DNA of 64,000 bases from Natrinema sp. SYSU A 869. GTDB lineage: Archaea > Halobacteriota > Halobacteria > Halobacteriales > Natrialbaceae. The notes under the pieces are model-generated. The model did no database searches, was not told the DNA's origin, and saw only the letters and a program-made list of their open reading frames with translations. Position numbers and translations under genes: made by a program. How positions within the stretch are numbered: position 1 is the first letter of the stretch; every line of letters begins with the position of its first letter. Below, piece after piece: positions 8,701 through 20,643 of this stretch. The stretch is taken from assembly GCF_019879105.1 (NCBI RefSeq), contig NZ_CP082249.1, positions 496,001-560,000 on the forward strand, in the 5' to 3' direction.

Positions 8701-9606
8701 ATGTTCTTCCAAGAACCGGAACTCCAGTACGAGGTTACCGTCGAACAACCGGACCCACACTTCGCGAAACTCCTCCAACAAGCGATCGGCGGCCAAGAAG
8801 GCGAGATGCGCGTCGCCATGCAGTACATGTTCCAGGCCTGGGCACTGCCCGAGGAATACGAGGAGTACCGGAACCTGCTGATGGAGACCGCGGCCGAGGA
8901 ACTCGGCCACATCGAAATGCTCGCGACCGCCGTGACGAAGAACCTGCGCGGCTCGCCCACGCAGATGAGCGATGATGCTCAGGAGACGGCGGCCGCTGCG
9001 GCGTCGATGACCGGACAGAACCCGCGGCAGTTTCTCTCGGCCGGCCAGTCGGCGATGCCAGTCGATAGTAACGGCGTCCCGTTCACCGGTGGCTACATCG
9101 CTGCATCGGGAAACCTCGCTGGCGACCTCTACGCGAACGTGATGGCTGAGGCGACCGGCCGTACCCTCGCAACACGGCTCTGGGAGTACACCGACGACCC
9201 CGGCATGAAGGACATGCTCTCCTATCTCATCGCCCGGGACACTATGCATCAAAACCAGTGGCTTGAGGCCTTGGAAACACTCGACGATCCAGTTCCGGTG
9301 CCCGCGAGCTTCCCGCAGGAACAGGAAAACCAGGAGTTCAACTACACGTTCATTTCAACCAGACGCGAGGAGCAACCGGATCCCGGCTACCCGTGGACGG
9401 AGGGCGAAGCGCCGGACGGCAAGGGCCAGTTCTCCTACGCAGCCGAACAGCCGGGTGACGGCGAAGTCGTCGCGCCCGAACCGGATCCGATGACGAACAA
9501 CGAGCCGAACGGGACCGCCCAGTCGGATCAGACGGATGACTCAGCCACCACCGACTCGGACGCTACCAACGAGTCAAACACCACCGACTCGAACGAGTCG
9601 GACTGA
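8701..9606 (+). CDS. Manganese catalase
   Basis: A 301-residue non-heme catalase that breaks down hydrogen peroxide with a dinuclear manganese centre inside a four-helix ferritin-like bundle. Metal-ligand motifs are visible: IGGQEGEMRVAMQYMFQAW, ETAAEELGHIEMLATAV and RDTMHQNQWLEAL. It starts MFFQEPELQYEV, the usual family start, so the ATG at 8701 is chosen over longer in-frame extensions. The last 40 residues are a low-complexity, Asp/Thr/Asn/Ser-rich tail (DDSATTDSDATNESNTTDSN), common in haloarchaeal homologues and likely disordered. Confidence 0.94.
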   Translation: MFFQEPELQYEVTVEQPDPHFAKLLQQAIGGQEGEMRVAMQYMFQAWALPEEYEEYRNLLMETAAEELGHIEMLATAVTKNLRGSPTQMSDDAQETAAAAASMTGQNPRQFLSAGQSAMPVDSNGVPFTGGYIAASGNLAGDLYANVMAEATGRTLATRLWEYTDDPGMKDMLSYLIARDTMHQNQWLEALETLDDPVPVPASFPQEQENQEFNYTFISTRREEQPDPGYPWTEGEAPDGKGQFSYAAEQPGDGEVVAPEPDPMTNNEPNGTAQSDQTDDSATTDSDATNESNTTDSNESD

Positions 9607-9748
9607 CGCGTTACATCGTTCCATCGCAGTCGGGTCCCGCGATCGACACCGCTCGAGATCGCTTCTCGGTCGCAGTCGGGTTTCTCTTTCAGTGGCGAGG
9701 ACTGTCGGCCATCGCCAGCCGTCCGTGTCACCGCCTTTGAGCAGCCGA

Positions 9749-10333
9749 TCAGTCCGTCCGATCGCGCCGCATCCGCTCTTCGAACCCCGCCATCTTCCGG
9801 TATATCGGCGGCGTCAGGACGCCGATGACACCCATGAGGATCGCGATCGCGCCGATCGGAAACAGCAACGGTGAAACCTCGAGACAGGAGTTCTGGGACG
9901 CAATCTGGACGTAGTAGCGTTCGCCCTCGTAGTCGACAACCGCCCCCTCGAGCAGCGCCTGTCTGTTCGCCATCTCGCCGTCAACTGTCGCCTCCTGAAG
10001 CGGGCTATCGATCGCCTCCTCAAGGGCCGCTCGCTCGGCCGACGAGAGCTCCGTGGCTGGCAGTGTCTCGACGGTCTCCGGTGGGGTCTCGCCCTCGGCG
10101 ACGGGGTCGGCCGTGATACTGGGGTTCCCACAGAGTCCTATCCCGTCCTGAATGACGACGTAGCCGCCGGCGATCGCGAGGGGGAGGCCGACGGCGATCA
10201 GGAGGACGCCCAGAAAGGGCGCAGCGTAGGTCAACACTAGCGATTCGGACGACGTCGTCGGCTCGACCGGTCCCGTCTCGTCGGTCGCGGGCGGCTTGGT
10301 CGTATCGGGGGACGAATTGTCACCGGCGCTCAT
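9749..10333 (-). CDS. Membrane protein linked to the terminal oxidase
   Basis: A 194-residue protein with a polar, Thr/Pro-rich N-terminus, one hydrophobic segment near residues 35-62 (YAAPFLGVLLIAVGLPLAIA), an outside-type loop of about 90 residues with two cysteines (IGLCGN and NSCLEV), and a second hydrophobic segment (LLFPIGAIAILMGVIGVL). The ATG at 10333 lies two bases after the stop of oxidase subunit I, so the two are almost certainly translated from one message. No domain is recognised; a role as an accessory oxidase subunit is inferred from position only. A longer frame to 10522 overlaps subunit I and is rejected. Confidence 0.78.
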   Translation of the reverse strand: MSAGDNSSPDTTKPPATDETGPVEPTTSSESLVLTYAAPFLGVLLIAVGLPLAIAGGYVVIQDGIGLCGNPSITADPVAEGETPPETVETLPATELSSAERAALEEAIDSPLQEATVDGEMANRQALLEGAVVDYEGERYYVQIASQNSCLEVSPLLFPIGAIAILMGVIGVLTPPIYRKMAGFEERMRRDRTD

Positions 10334-10335
10334 CG

Positions 10336-12617
10336 CTACTCGTCCTCCCCTGTCGACGGACGGCGTTGACGGCCACCGAGAAACGCGATCGCTCCCGCAA
10401 GTCCCAGTCCATAGATCCAGTGAGCGAGCAGGACGAACAACAGGTACGCGACCAACTCGAGGCCGGGTTGACCAGTGTAAAAGGCGAGCGCGAACCCCGA
10501 GGCGATGACCGTCGCATACCACAGCCCCGTTACGAGCGTGAGCTCGCCCGGCAAATACTCTCCCAATGACAGGAACAGAAGCGGCCAGACCGTCATTCCA
10601 CCGACGACGAAGAGTCCGTACCCGAACGCGAGATTCGACGGCAACCCGACGAACGTCGCAAGGGTCGCGAACGACTCGAGGTTGAACACGCCGAGTGCCA
10701 CTGCGACGAGAAGGACCCCCGTCATGAGCATCGTTCCGACGAACCCGCCGGCCGCACCGATACCGGCATCGTTCGCAACGGTTCGGGCAACCGGCTTGAT
10801 CCGCCCGTAGATCGACAATGGTCGCTCGTCCTGTGCGGGCACGTACGACGGGCGGACTTTGTCTGGTTCGCTCGGTGGCACTCCGCGCTCGCGCTCGAGG
10901 CGGTCCTCAAACCACTGCCACTCGGGCGTGAACTGCTCGGTCGCTTTGAGTTCCCAGGGATCAGCGGTCTCGATCGGCGTCCCTTGGAAGTACGACCAGA
11001 GCATGTTATAGAGCCACATGAGAACGCTGAGCCCGATGATGAACGCACCGATGGTTGCGACGATCTGCAGCCCCGAGTACCCCGGCGGGTAGGTCGCGTA
11101 CCGGCGGGGGAGCTCGAGGAACCCCAGCGCCATCAGCGTCATAAACGTGAGCGCGGAGCCGACGACCAGCAGCGATGACTGGAAAATCGCGAGCCGGCGA
11201 TCGTACATCCGGCCGGTGAGCATGGGATACCAGTAGTAGCTGGCGGCGAACATCATGAGCGGGATGATCCCCATGAGGATGAGATGGAAGTGACCGACGA
11301 CGTAGTAGGTCCCGTGATAGATGACGTCAACGGGGATGACGGCGAGGAAGATACCGGTGACGCCGCCGACGATGAACAGACCGATTGAGCCGATACAGAG
11401 GATCGTCGGCGCGGCGAGTCTCACATCACCGTTCCACATGGTGGTGATCCAATTGAATACCTTGATCGCGCTCGGGACGGCGATGGCGATCGAGGTAGCC
11501 ATGAAACTCGCCCGGACGCGCGGGTCAATGCCGGTCACGAACATGTGGTGGGCCCAAACACCGAAGGAGAGGACGCCGATGGCGATCGTCGAGTAGACGA
11601 TGAACTTGAATCCGAACAGCTTGCGGCCGACGAACTTCGGTAATATGAGGCTCATCAGCCCGGTCGCCGGCAGGAAGATGATATAGACCTCAGGATGCCC
11701 CAGAACCAGAGGAGGTGCTGCCAGAGGATCGGACCGCCGCCCTCGACCGCGAAGAACGTCGTCCCGAAGTTCCGATCGAACAGCAACATGAGCAAGGCAG
11801 TCCCGAGCAGGGGGAACGCAAAGACGATGATCGCGCTTGTGATGAGCATGTTCCACGAGAAGATGTCGAGGTTCGCCCAGCCGATTGACTCGTCTCGCTC
11901 ATAGATGATCGTCGTAATGAAGTTAATCGCACCGATCGTGGTAGCGATGCCACTCAAGTGGAGTCCGAGCAAGAGAAAGTTCGTCTGCGGATTCGGTGCC
12001 AGCGATAAGGGCGGATACATCGTCCACCCGATCGCCGGCTCCTGAAACGCCAAGAGGACCGAAATCCAGTCCGTTGGAACGACGACTGCGAGCACCGCTC
12101 CCGTCACTTCAGCGACGATCCCCAATCGGGCGAGCAAGAGCGAGGGCGGCAACAGCCAGAACCCGATGGCATTGAGCCGCGGAAACGCCATGTCGTCGGC
12201 CCCGATCAATAGAGGCAGGAAGTAGTTCCCGATCCCGAAGAACACCGGGGTGACAAAGAAGATCAGCATCGTCAACCCGTGCATCGTGAACAGTTCGTTG
12301 TACGTCTGCTCGGTCCAGATGTTCGCCTCGGGTGTCAACAGATGCGTCCGGATCATCATCGCGTCAATCCCACCCCAGATTGCCGCGACGGTGCCGAACG
12401 CAATGTAGAGCAAACCGATTTCGCGGTGGTTCGTCGTCGTCGTCCAGCGGACAGCGGCCGCCTTCGCGTCCCCGAGACCGAGCCGTCGCTGACGCCCCGT
12501 CGCGTACCCCCCGTCCGGCGACGCCTCGGCTCGGAAGCGCTGGGCGAAGAGGACGACTAGCAGACAGCTCACGACGACGACACCGAACAGCGAAACCTCT
12601 GCAAGCGCACGGTTCAT
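10336..12617 (-). pseudogene. coxA: Heme-copper oxidase subunit I with long C-terminal extension, broken by a one-base frameshift
   Basis: Catalytic subunit of a cytochrome oxidase. In the 5' part (12617 to about 11700) the heme ligand histidine is in FTMHGLTMLIFF. The frame then breaks in the highly conserved WFWG-HPEVY motif: one base is missing in or beside the CCCC run at 11698-11701. The second part carries HPEVYIIFLPA (CuB histidine and cross-linked tyrosine), WAHHMFVTG (two CuB histidines) and VVGHFHLILMG (two heme ligands). Restored length would be about 760 residues, long for subunit I: there is an extra N-terminal helix and, from about 10780 downward, an added membrane region (GAAGGFVGTMLMTGVLLVAV onward). 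All metal ligands are intact, so a sequencing error is more likely than decay. Confidence 0.9.
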
Positions 12618-12837
12618 CGCCGCCTATCACCACCGGCTGATCGACCGCACTGCTCGTCGCCGTGCATAGCCGTTGGCTCACCATCGCACCCAATAAAGAT
12701 GAATTGATAATTTCGTGAATATCTTCGTCCATGATGGGTCTACGCACGTCTATCTGTCGCCTATAATTGGTATGTAATCATGATATTCTACCAATCCATG
12801 AAGGCCGTATATCACGCCGGTCGTCGAATCGCCGCCA

Positions 12838-13617
12838 ATGGGTAGCCGCCGACGCACGATCGTCGCACTCCTCGTCACGGCGCTCTCGAGTTTTCTCATA
12901 CTGACCGGAACAGTCGCTGCACAGTCGGAAAACCGCGACCTCATCGACTCCCTCGAGTACCAACTCCTCTACGTCGCCCTGCCGCTGACCCTGTTCGTCC
13001 TCATGATCCTAATCTACGCGGCCGTGAAGTTCCACGACAACGATGATCCCCAACCGACTACGGAGGATCCCGCCCTCGAGATCACCTGGACCGCCGCGAC
13101 GGCTATCATCCTGCTGTTCGTCGGGCTCTCGGGCTACAGCGTCCTCGTTAATCCCTACGTGTCGCCGTCGCAAGCACTCGAGGACGATGACCGCAGTCAG
13201 GAGGGATTCGACTCGTTCGAGGACCTCCCCGAAACCGACGACGAGGTGGTACACGTCCGCGGCTACCAGTGGGAGTGGCAGGCGACCTATCCCGGCACGA
13301 ACGTAACGACGGAGAACGAGATCGTGATACCAGCCGACAAGGATGTCACGTTTTGGCTCACCAGTGATGACGTCATCCACTCGCTGTTCGTCCCGGATCT
13401 GGCTGTCAAACAGGACGCGTTCCCCGGTGACTACACCCGCGCTCGGACCATCGTCTCTGAACCCGGCCGTTACGACGCCGTCTGTTCCGAATTCTGTGGT
13501 GCCGGCCACTCACGGATGGACGCCACGGTCGTCGTCGTCGAACCCGAGACCTACGACCAGTGGCTCGAGGACAACGCGGGCAACGACAACGTCACCGCGG
13601 CACCGGAACCCGGATGA
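12838..13617 (+). CDS. coxB: Heme-copper oxidase subunit II
   Basis: A 259-residue subunit II that receives electrons from a donor through the CuA centre. It has a signal-like first hydrophobic segment (residues 8-29), two membrane segments (about 44-64 and 83-103) and a C-terminal cupredoxin domain. All CuA ligands are present: H181, C216, E218, C220, H224 and M227 in CSEFCGAGHSRM. The ATG at 12838 sits 26-29 bases after a TATA-like GTATATCAC (about 12807-12815), which fits a leaderless transcript. It is divergent from subunit I with 220 bases between, so the two oxidase transcripts probably share a regulatory region. Confidence 0.94.
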   Translation: MGSRRRTIVALLVTALSSFLILTGTVAAQSENRDLIDSLEYQLLYVALPLTLFVLMILIYAAVKFHDNDDPQPTTEDPALEITWTAATAIILLFVGLSGYSVLVNPYVSPSQALEDDDRSQEGFDSFEDLPETDDEVVHVRGYQWEWQATYPGTNVTTENEIVIPADKDVTFWLTSDDVIHSLFVPDLAVKQDAFPGDYTRARTIVSEPGRYDAVCSEFCGAGHSRMDATVVVVEPETYDQWLEDNAGNDNVTAAPEPG

Positions 13618-13728
13618 TCACCGGCAATGTTCGATCAGTACTCGAGTCCGAGGCGTCCATCTCCCTGCGGCTACGGTCGACTGCGCGGCGAGGGCAAGCC
13701 TGCAAGAGTTAAACGGGTCCCGTTCCTA

Positions 13729-13910
13729 GGAACAGTGCGTGCCTTCAGTCCCCGTCCGAGCAAACCCATTCGGGTGCGATGACAGTACGGCGAACCCGGG
13801 CACGCGACAGTAGTACTTCGAGGAACTCCCACGAGTCCCTCCGCCCGGCACGAGGGTTAGCCAGCCGACGCGGCACGCCGCCACGGGATGAGGCTGGACG
13901 TTAGTGTTCC
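13729..13910. ncRNA. Candidate multi-arm structured RNA (strand unknown)
   Basis: The gap from 13618 to 14144 holds no convincing protein gene but has nested inverted repeats. GGAACA (13729-13734) pairs with TGTTCC (13905-13910) and encloses three arms. Arm 1 is GCGTGCC (13737-13743) with GGCACGC (13799-13805), with an inner hairpin ACCC-ATTC-GGGT at 13764-13775. Arm 2 is 13822-13828 with 13833-13839. Arm 3 is CCAGCC (13861-13866) with GGCTGG (13892-13897), with an inner hairpin GCGG-CACG-CCGC at 13870-13881. Just left are two palindromes, AACGGGTCCCGTT and GTTCCTAGGAAC (13711-13733). Arm 2 pairs fully only on the minus strand (G-U), but a TATA-like GTTAAAC at about 13709-13715 favours the plus strand. 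No known RNA family is recognised. Confidence 0.4.
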
Positions 13911-14144
13911 GGGTGACATTTTCATAGAGCGGCTATCCTCAAGGGTCGAGTTTGTGGATTCCCAAACACTCAAACCGAGAGACACGGACCACTCGGCCTC
14001 GAGAGAAGATCGACTACCATTATTGGTTGCTAGATCAGTTTCCAATCCTATCGAATACGGGCGGAATAGCTGCTGAGAGTTCACGTTTCCGTTTGTGACT
14101 TCGGAAACGATTGTCGGGAGGTACGGAGCGGTGTGATGAGTGAA

Positions 14145-14561
14145 TCAACTCTCATCGTTCGTCGATTCCGTCAACGGATCACTATAGAGAAACGACTCAG
14201 TCGGATTACTACCTGTCAGGCCTACCGACTCGAGATCTCTCGCATGCTCGATAGTCACCCGTATCATATCGAAGTTTTCCCCACTAACGAAATCGCCACT
14301 TCGGTGATCGTACGTAATGATTCCGTGATCAGCGAGCCGCGGAAGGTGATTATGTATTAGTGATATTGTTATCGTCTCCTTCTCGTCTTCCGAAACTAAC
14401 TCGATCGCTTTGTCCTGTTCCTCAGCAGCAATCTGAAGGGCTACCCCATCGATGTTCGCATGCTCACTGTCCAAAAGATAGTACAAAATATATCGGCGAC
14501 GGGATTCCGAAAGGAGTTCGTAAATAGTGTCATGATCGAGATTTTCTACCCCTGTATCCAT
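14145..14561 (-). CDS. DUF7344-type winged-helix protein
   Basis: A protein of about 138 residues. Its N-terminal part, LDHDTIYELLSESRRRYILYYL, followed by a region ending in NHLPRLADHGIITYDHRSG, is the haloarchaeal DUF7344 pattern, a predicted winged-helix DNA-binding fold. Such proteins are abundant in haloarchaea and presumed transcription regulators. The ATG at 14561 is used; a TTG at 14582 is also possible and sits about 25 bases after a TATA-like AAATATTTTT (14600-14609, minus strand). Its codon use is more AT-tolerant than that of neighbours such as asd, which is common in accessory genes. Confidence 0.78.
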   Translation of the reverse strand: MDTGVENLDHDTIYELLSESRRRYILYYLLDSEHANIDGVALQIAAEEQDKAIELVSEDEKETITISLIHNHLPRLADHGIITYDHRSGDFVSGENFDMIRVTIEHARDLESVGLTGSNPTESFLYSDPLTESTNDES

Positions 14562-14699
14562 GATTTGGTCTTCCAGAGACAACTGGTTAAGACCCGCTCC
14601 AAAAATATTTGGTGTTGAGATGGCGACATTCTAGGGAGGCCGGTCTCTCCAAGCTATATAGTGAGTATAGTACTGCTTCTGAGGGGACGATATACGCAG

Positions 14700-14731
14700 A
14701 AAACCCCACACAGCACCGGCTGTGTGGGGTT
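14700..14731 (-). terminator. Hairpin terminator after the rRNA operon
   Basis: A perfect 13-base-pair stem, AACCCCACACAGC (14702-14714) with GCTGTGTGGGGTT (14719-14731), closed by a 4-base loop. On the minus strand it is followed directly by TTTTC. It lies 15 bases past the 3' end of 5S rRNA, where the operon transcript should end. The shape matches an intrinsic-type terminator, although archaeal termination needs only the T-run. Confidence 0.72.
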
Positions 14732-14745
14732 GAAAGTAGTATGAG

Positions 14746-14868
14746 TGGTGGCGGCGAAACGAATTTCCCAGAGGCTCGCGCACTCCAGTACTCACCGTAA
14801 CGCTGGCGAGCTTATCTTCCGTGTTCGGGATGGGTACGGGAGGTACCTCGCCGCTGTGGCCGCCCTAA
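14746..14868 (-). rRNA. rrf: 5S ribosomal RNA
   Basis: About 123 bases beginning TTAGGGCGGCCACAGCGGCG on the minus strand and containing the conserved haloarchaeal 5S core (CCTCCCGTACCCATCCCGAA) and the 3' half pairing back to the start (TTTCGCCGCCACC). It is the last rRNA of the operon, about 130 bases past 23S. Ends are estimated from the terminal helix. Confidence 0.92.
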
Positions 14869-14919
14869 TGCCGATCAACGGGATCGAACCGTTGTCATGC
14901 CAATATCGGTGGCGTGTCT

Positions 14920-14962
14920 AACCGTATGTACGTGTAGTCCAGTTTACGTCCGGACCCGTTCT
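14920..14962 (-). other. 23S rRNA processing stem, 3' strand
   Basis: This segment pairs with 17955-17997 on the other side of 23S. The outer helix is about 22 base pairs (ACCGTGTGTACGTGTAGTCC on the 5' side with GGACTACACGTACATACGGT on the 3' side), and an inner helix pairs GGACCCGTTC with GAACGGGTCC. Between them are short helices with offset unpaired bases (ACU on one strand, UAAA on the other), the bulge-helix-bulge shape cut by archaeal splicing endonuclease to release pre-23S RNA. Confidence 0.8.
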
Positions 14963-14999
14963 CGCGTCACGGATCCAATGCGATGTAATGTATGAATGT

Positions 15000-17913
<2,914 letters not shown>

Positions 17914-17954
17914 CATCGGATCGGCGGTTGCAAAGCAACCACGTAGTGACCCGG

Positions 17955-17997
17955 GAACGGGTCCAGTGGACGCCTGGACTACACGTACACACGGTCT
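17955..17997 (-). other. 23S rRNA processing stem, 5' strand
   Basis: The partner of 14920-14962. On the minus strand it reads ACCGTGTGTACGTGTAGTCC followed by AGGCGTCCACTGGACCCGTT. With its partner it forms the long helix that brackets 23S and contains the bulge-helix-bulge cleavage site. It lies between tRNA-Ala and the 23S 5' end. Confidence 0.8.
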
Positions 17998-18133
17998 CAT
18001 TTGCACGCCGTAGACGCGGCATGCATTAACCCTTCCCACCCGCGTTTACACGGGATGGTGCATCGGTTTCTTCGGATTAGACCAGAATCGTCTGCCCCAC
18101 TTAAGGGGCACGATTCGGTCGTCTTCCGAGCCA

Positions 18134-18205
18134 TGGACCCACAGGGATTCGAACCCTGGGCATCCTCCTTGCAAAGGAGGCACTCTACCACTGAGCTATG
18201 GGCCC
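18134..18205 (-). tRNA. tRNA-Ala (anticodon UGC)
   Basis: 72 bases in the 16S-23S spacer, on the minus strand. It has a 7-base-pair acceptor stem (GGGCCCA with TGGGTCC, allowing one G-U), a D-loop TAGCTCAGTGGTAGAGTG, an anticodon arm CCTCCTTTGCAAGGAGG with anticodon TGC, and a T-arm with GGTTCGAATCC. CCA is not encoded. The position in the spacer is the usual archaeal one for tRNA-Ala. Confidence 0.97.
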
Positions 18206-18240
18206 ACGTCCGCCCACGAAGGGCGGACAGAGCGTATCAC

Positions 18241-18257
18241 GTTAGCCTCGGTAGTTC
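18241..18257 (-). other. 16S rRNA processing stem, 3' strand (bulge-helix-bulge)
   Basis: On the minus strand GAACTACCGAGGCTAAC, which pairs over 17 positions with GTTAGCCTTGGTAGTTC in the 5' leader (19941-19957). Inside the helix, the 5' strand continues GGTG-ACG-CCC and the 3' strand GGG-CACC-TTT: a 4-base-pair helix (GGTG/CACC) flanked by 3-base bulges on opposite strands. That is the exact consensus shape of the archaeal bulge-helix-bulge cut by splicing endonuclease. Confidence 0.85.
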
Positions 18258-18349
18258 AAAGGTGCCCGATCGGCCATACGGTGGTCGATCGAACGTGGAA
18301 CCGCAATCCGCTAAGGTGGGTCAGGCGCGACGGCCTGATCCCGATCTGT

Positions 18350-19822
<1,473 letters not shown>

Positions 19823-19885
19823 GCTATATATGTACTCCCCATAGTGGGGAGGGTCTGTTGGCGGTGAATGTTGCAAACACACTCA

Positions 19886-20223
19886 CACATAAATGGTCCA
19901 CGTTCAATGACGCTGGTCGGATGACCAAGCGGGCGTCACCGAACTACCAAGGCTAACATCAGATCCCATCTGTACGGCGGACCGCAGGGGTAGGATCCTC
20001 ATCTCCTTCGGATGTATTCGTACTCCCTCCGGGGTACATAACCCCTTCGGAGACGAACCATCCGAGATGACGGAGCGAGTTGAACGCCCCGTCGATCACG
20101 TCTTCTTTCGCGTTCATATCCAACTGCCCTCGTACATATAAGGGCATCGGATCACGTCCGCTCCGGGAATCGCATCCGGCGGGGACTTCCGCGTACTCTA
20201 AGAGACGCGCCCCGATTATATAA
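19886..20223 (-). promoter_or_regulatory. Tandem promoters of the rRNA operon
   Basis: Upstream of 16S on the minus strand there are at least three TATA elements in similar settings: CGACGCCCTTATATAATC (TATA about 20215-20223), CGATGCCCTTATATGTAC (about 20134-20142) and CGAAGGGGTTATGTACC (about 20035-20043). Each has CGA a few bases before the TATA. A fourth, weaker candidate (CATTTATGTG, 19886-19895) lies between the leader processing strand and 16S. Multiple tandem rRNA promoters are known in haloarchaea; transcription starts here are inferred, not seen. Confidence 0.75.
19941..19957 (-). other. 16S rRNA processing stem, 5' strand
   Basis: GTTAGCCTTGGTAGTTC on the minus strand, followed by GGTGACGCCCG, in the leader about 120 bases before 16S. 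It pairs with 18241-18257 past the 3' end of 16S to form the bulge-helix-bulge processing stem described there. Confidence 0.85.
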
Positions 20224-20643
20224 GGGCGTCGTATCGTAACGCCGGCGAGCGGCGTCAGTCGCGTTGAGTCCAAATGCCCTCGAGACGAAGCTACGGATCA
20301 ATCCGCTGCTTCGAGAGGGTGGATATGATGCCTGCCTCCGTGCCGGGTCGCGGCCGGAGGGAACGTGGCGGCGAGCGCCACGTCGTTCGCATTACTGTCG
20401 AAAGCCGGGTGAACACATAAGGCCGTCGTCTCGGGCGTTCATTGCTCTATGTTGGGCATTCACGAGAAAGATACAGTCACCAGAAACAAGATCGAGCAGA
20501 CGAAATACGACAGACGGCGGTCATCGGGACGAACACGCCACTCGAGGGTGGAAGCCATACAACGGGTTCGGTGATCGCACCCGGTTACGATCACCGACCT
20601 ATGAAGCATGGTCCCTTTTGTCACCAGCCGTCGGACGAACGGT
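20224..20643. other. Gene-free interval between rRNA promoters and the beta-propeller gene
   Basis: About 420 bases in which reading frames exist but none has a recognisable protein or a convincing start. The left part is probably the upstream region of the rRNA promoters. The right part (about 20430-20640) is less GC-rich and should hold the promoter of the divergent gene that starts at 20644, though no clear TATA box stands out at the right spacing. Confidence 0.45.

Noticed and set aside
13729-13910. RNase P RNA or 7S (SRP) RNA
   Set aside because: The conserved motifs of RNase P (GAGGAAAGTCC near the 5' end and the ACAGAA region near the 3' end) and the SRP helix-8 loop are not found in the right order.
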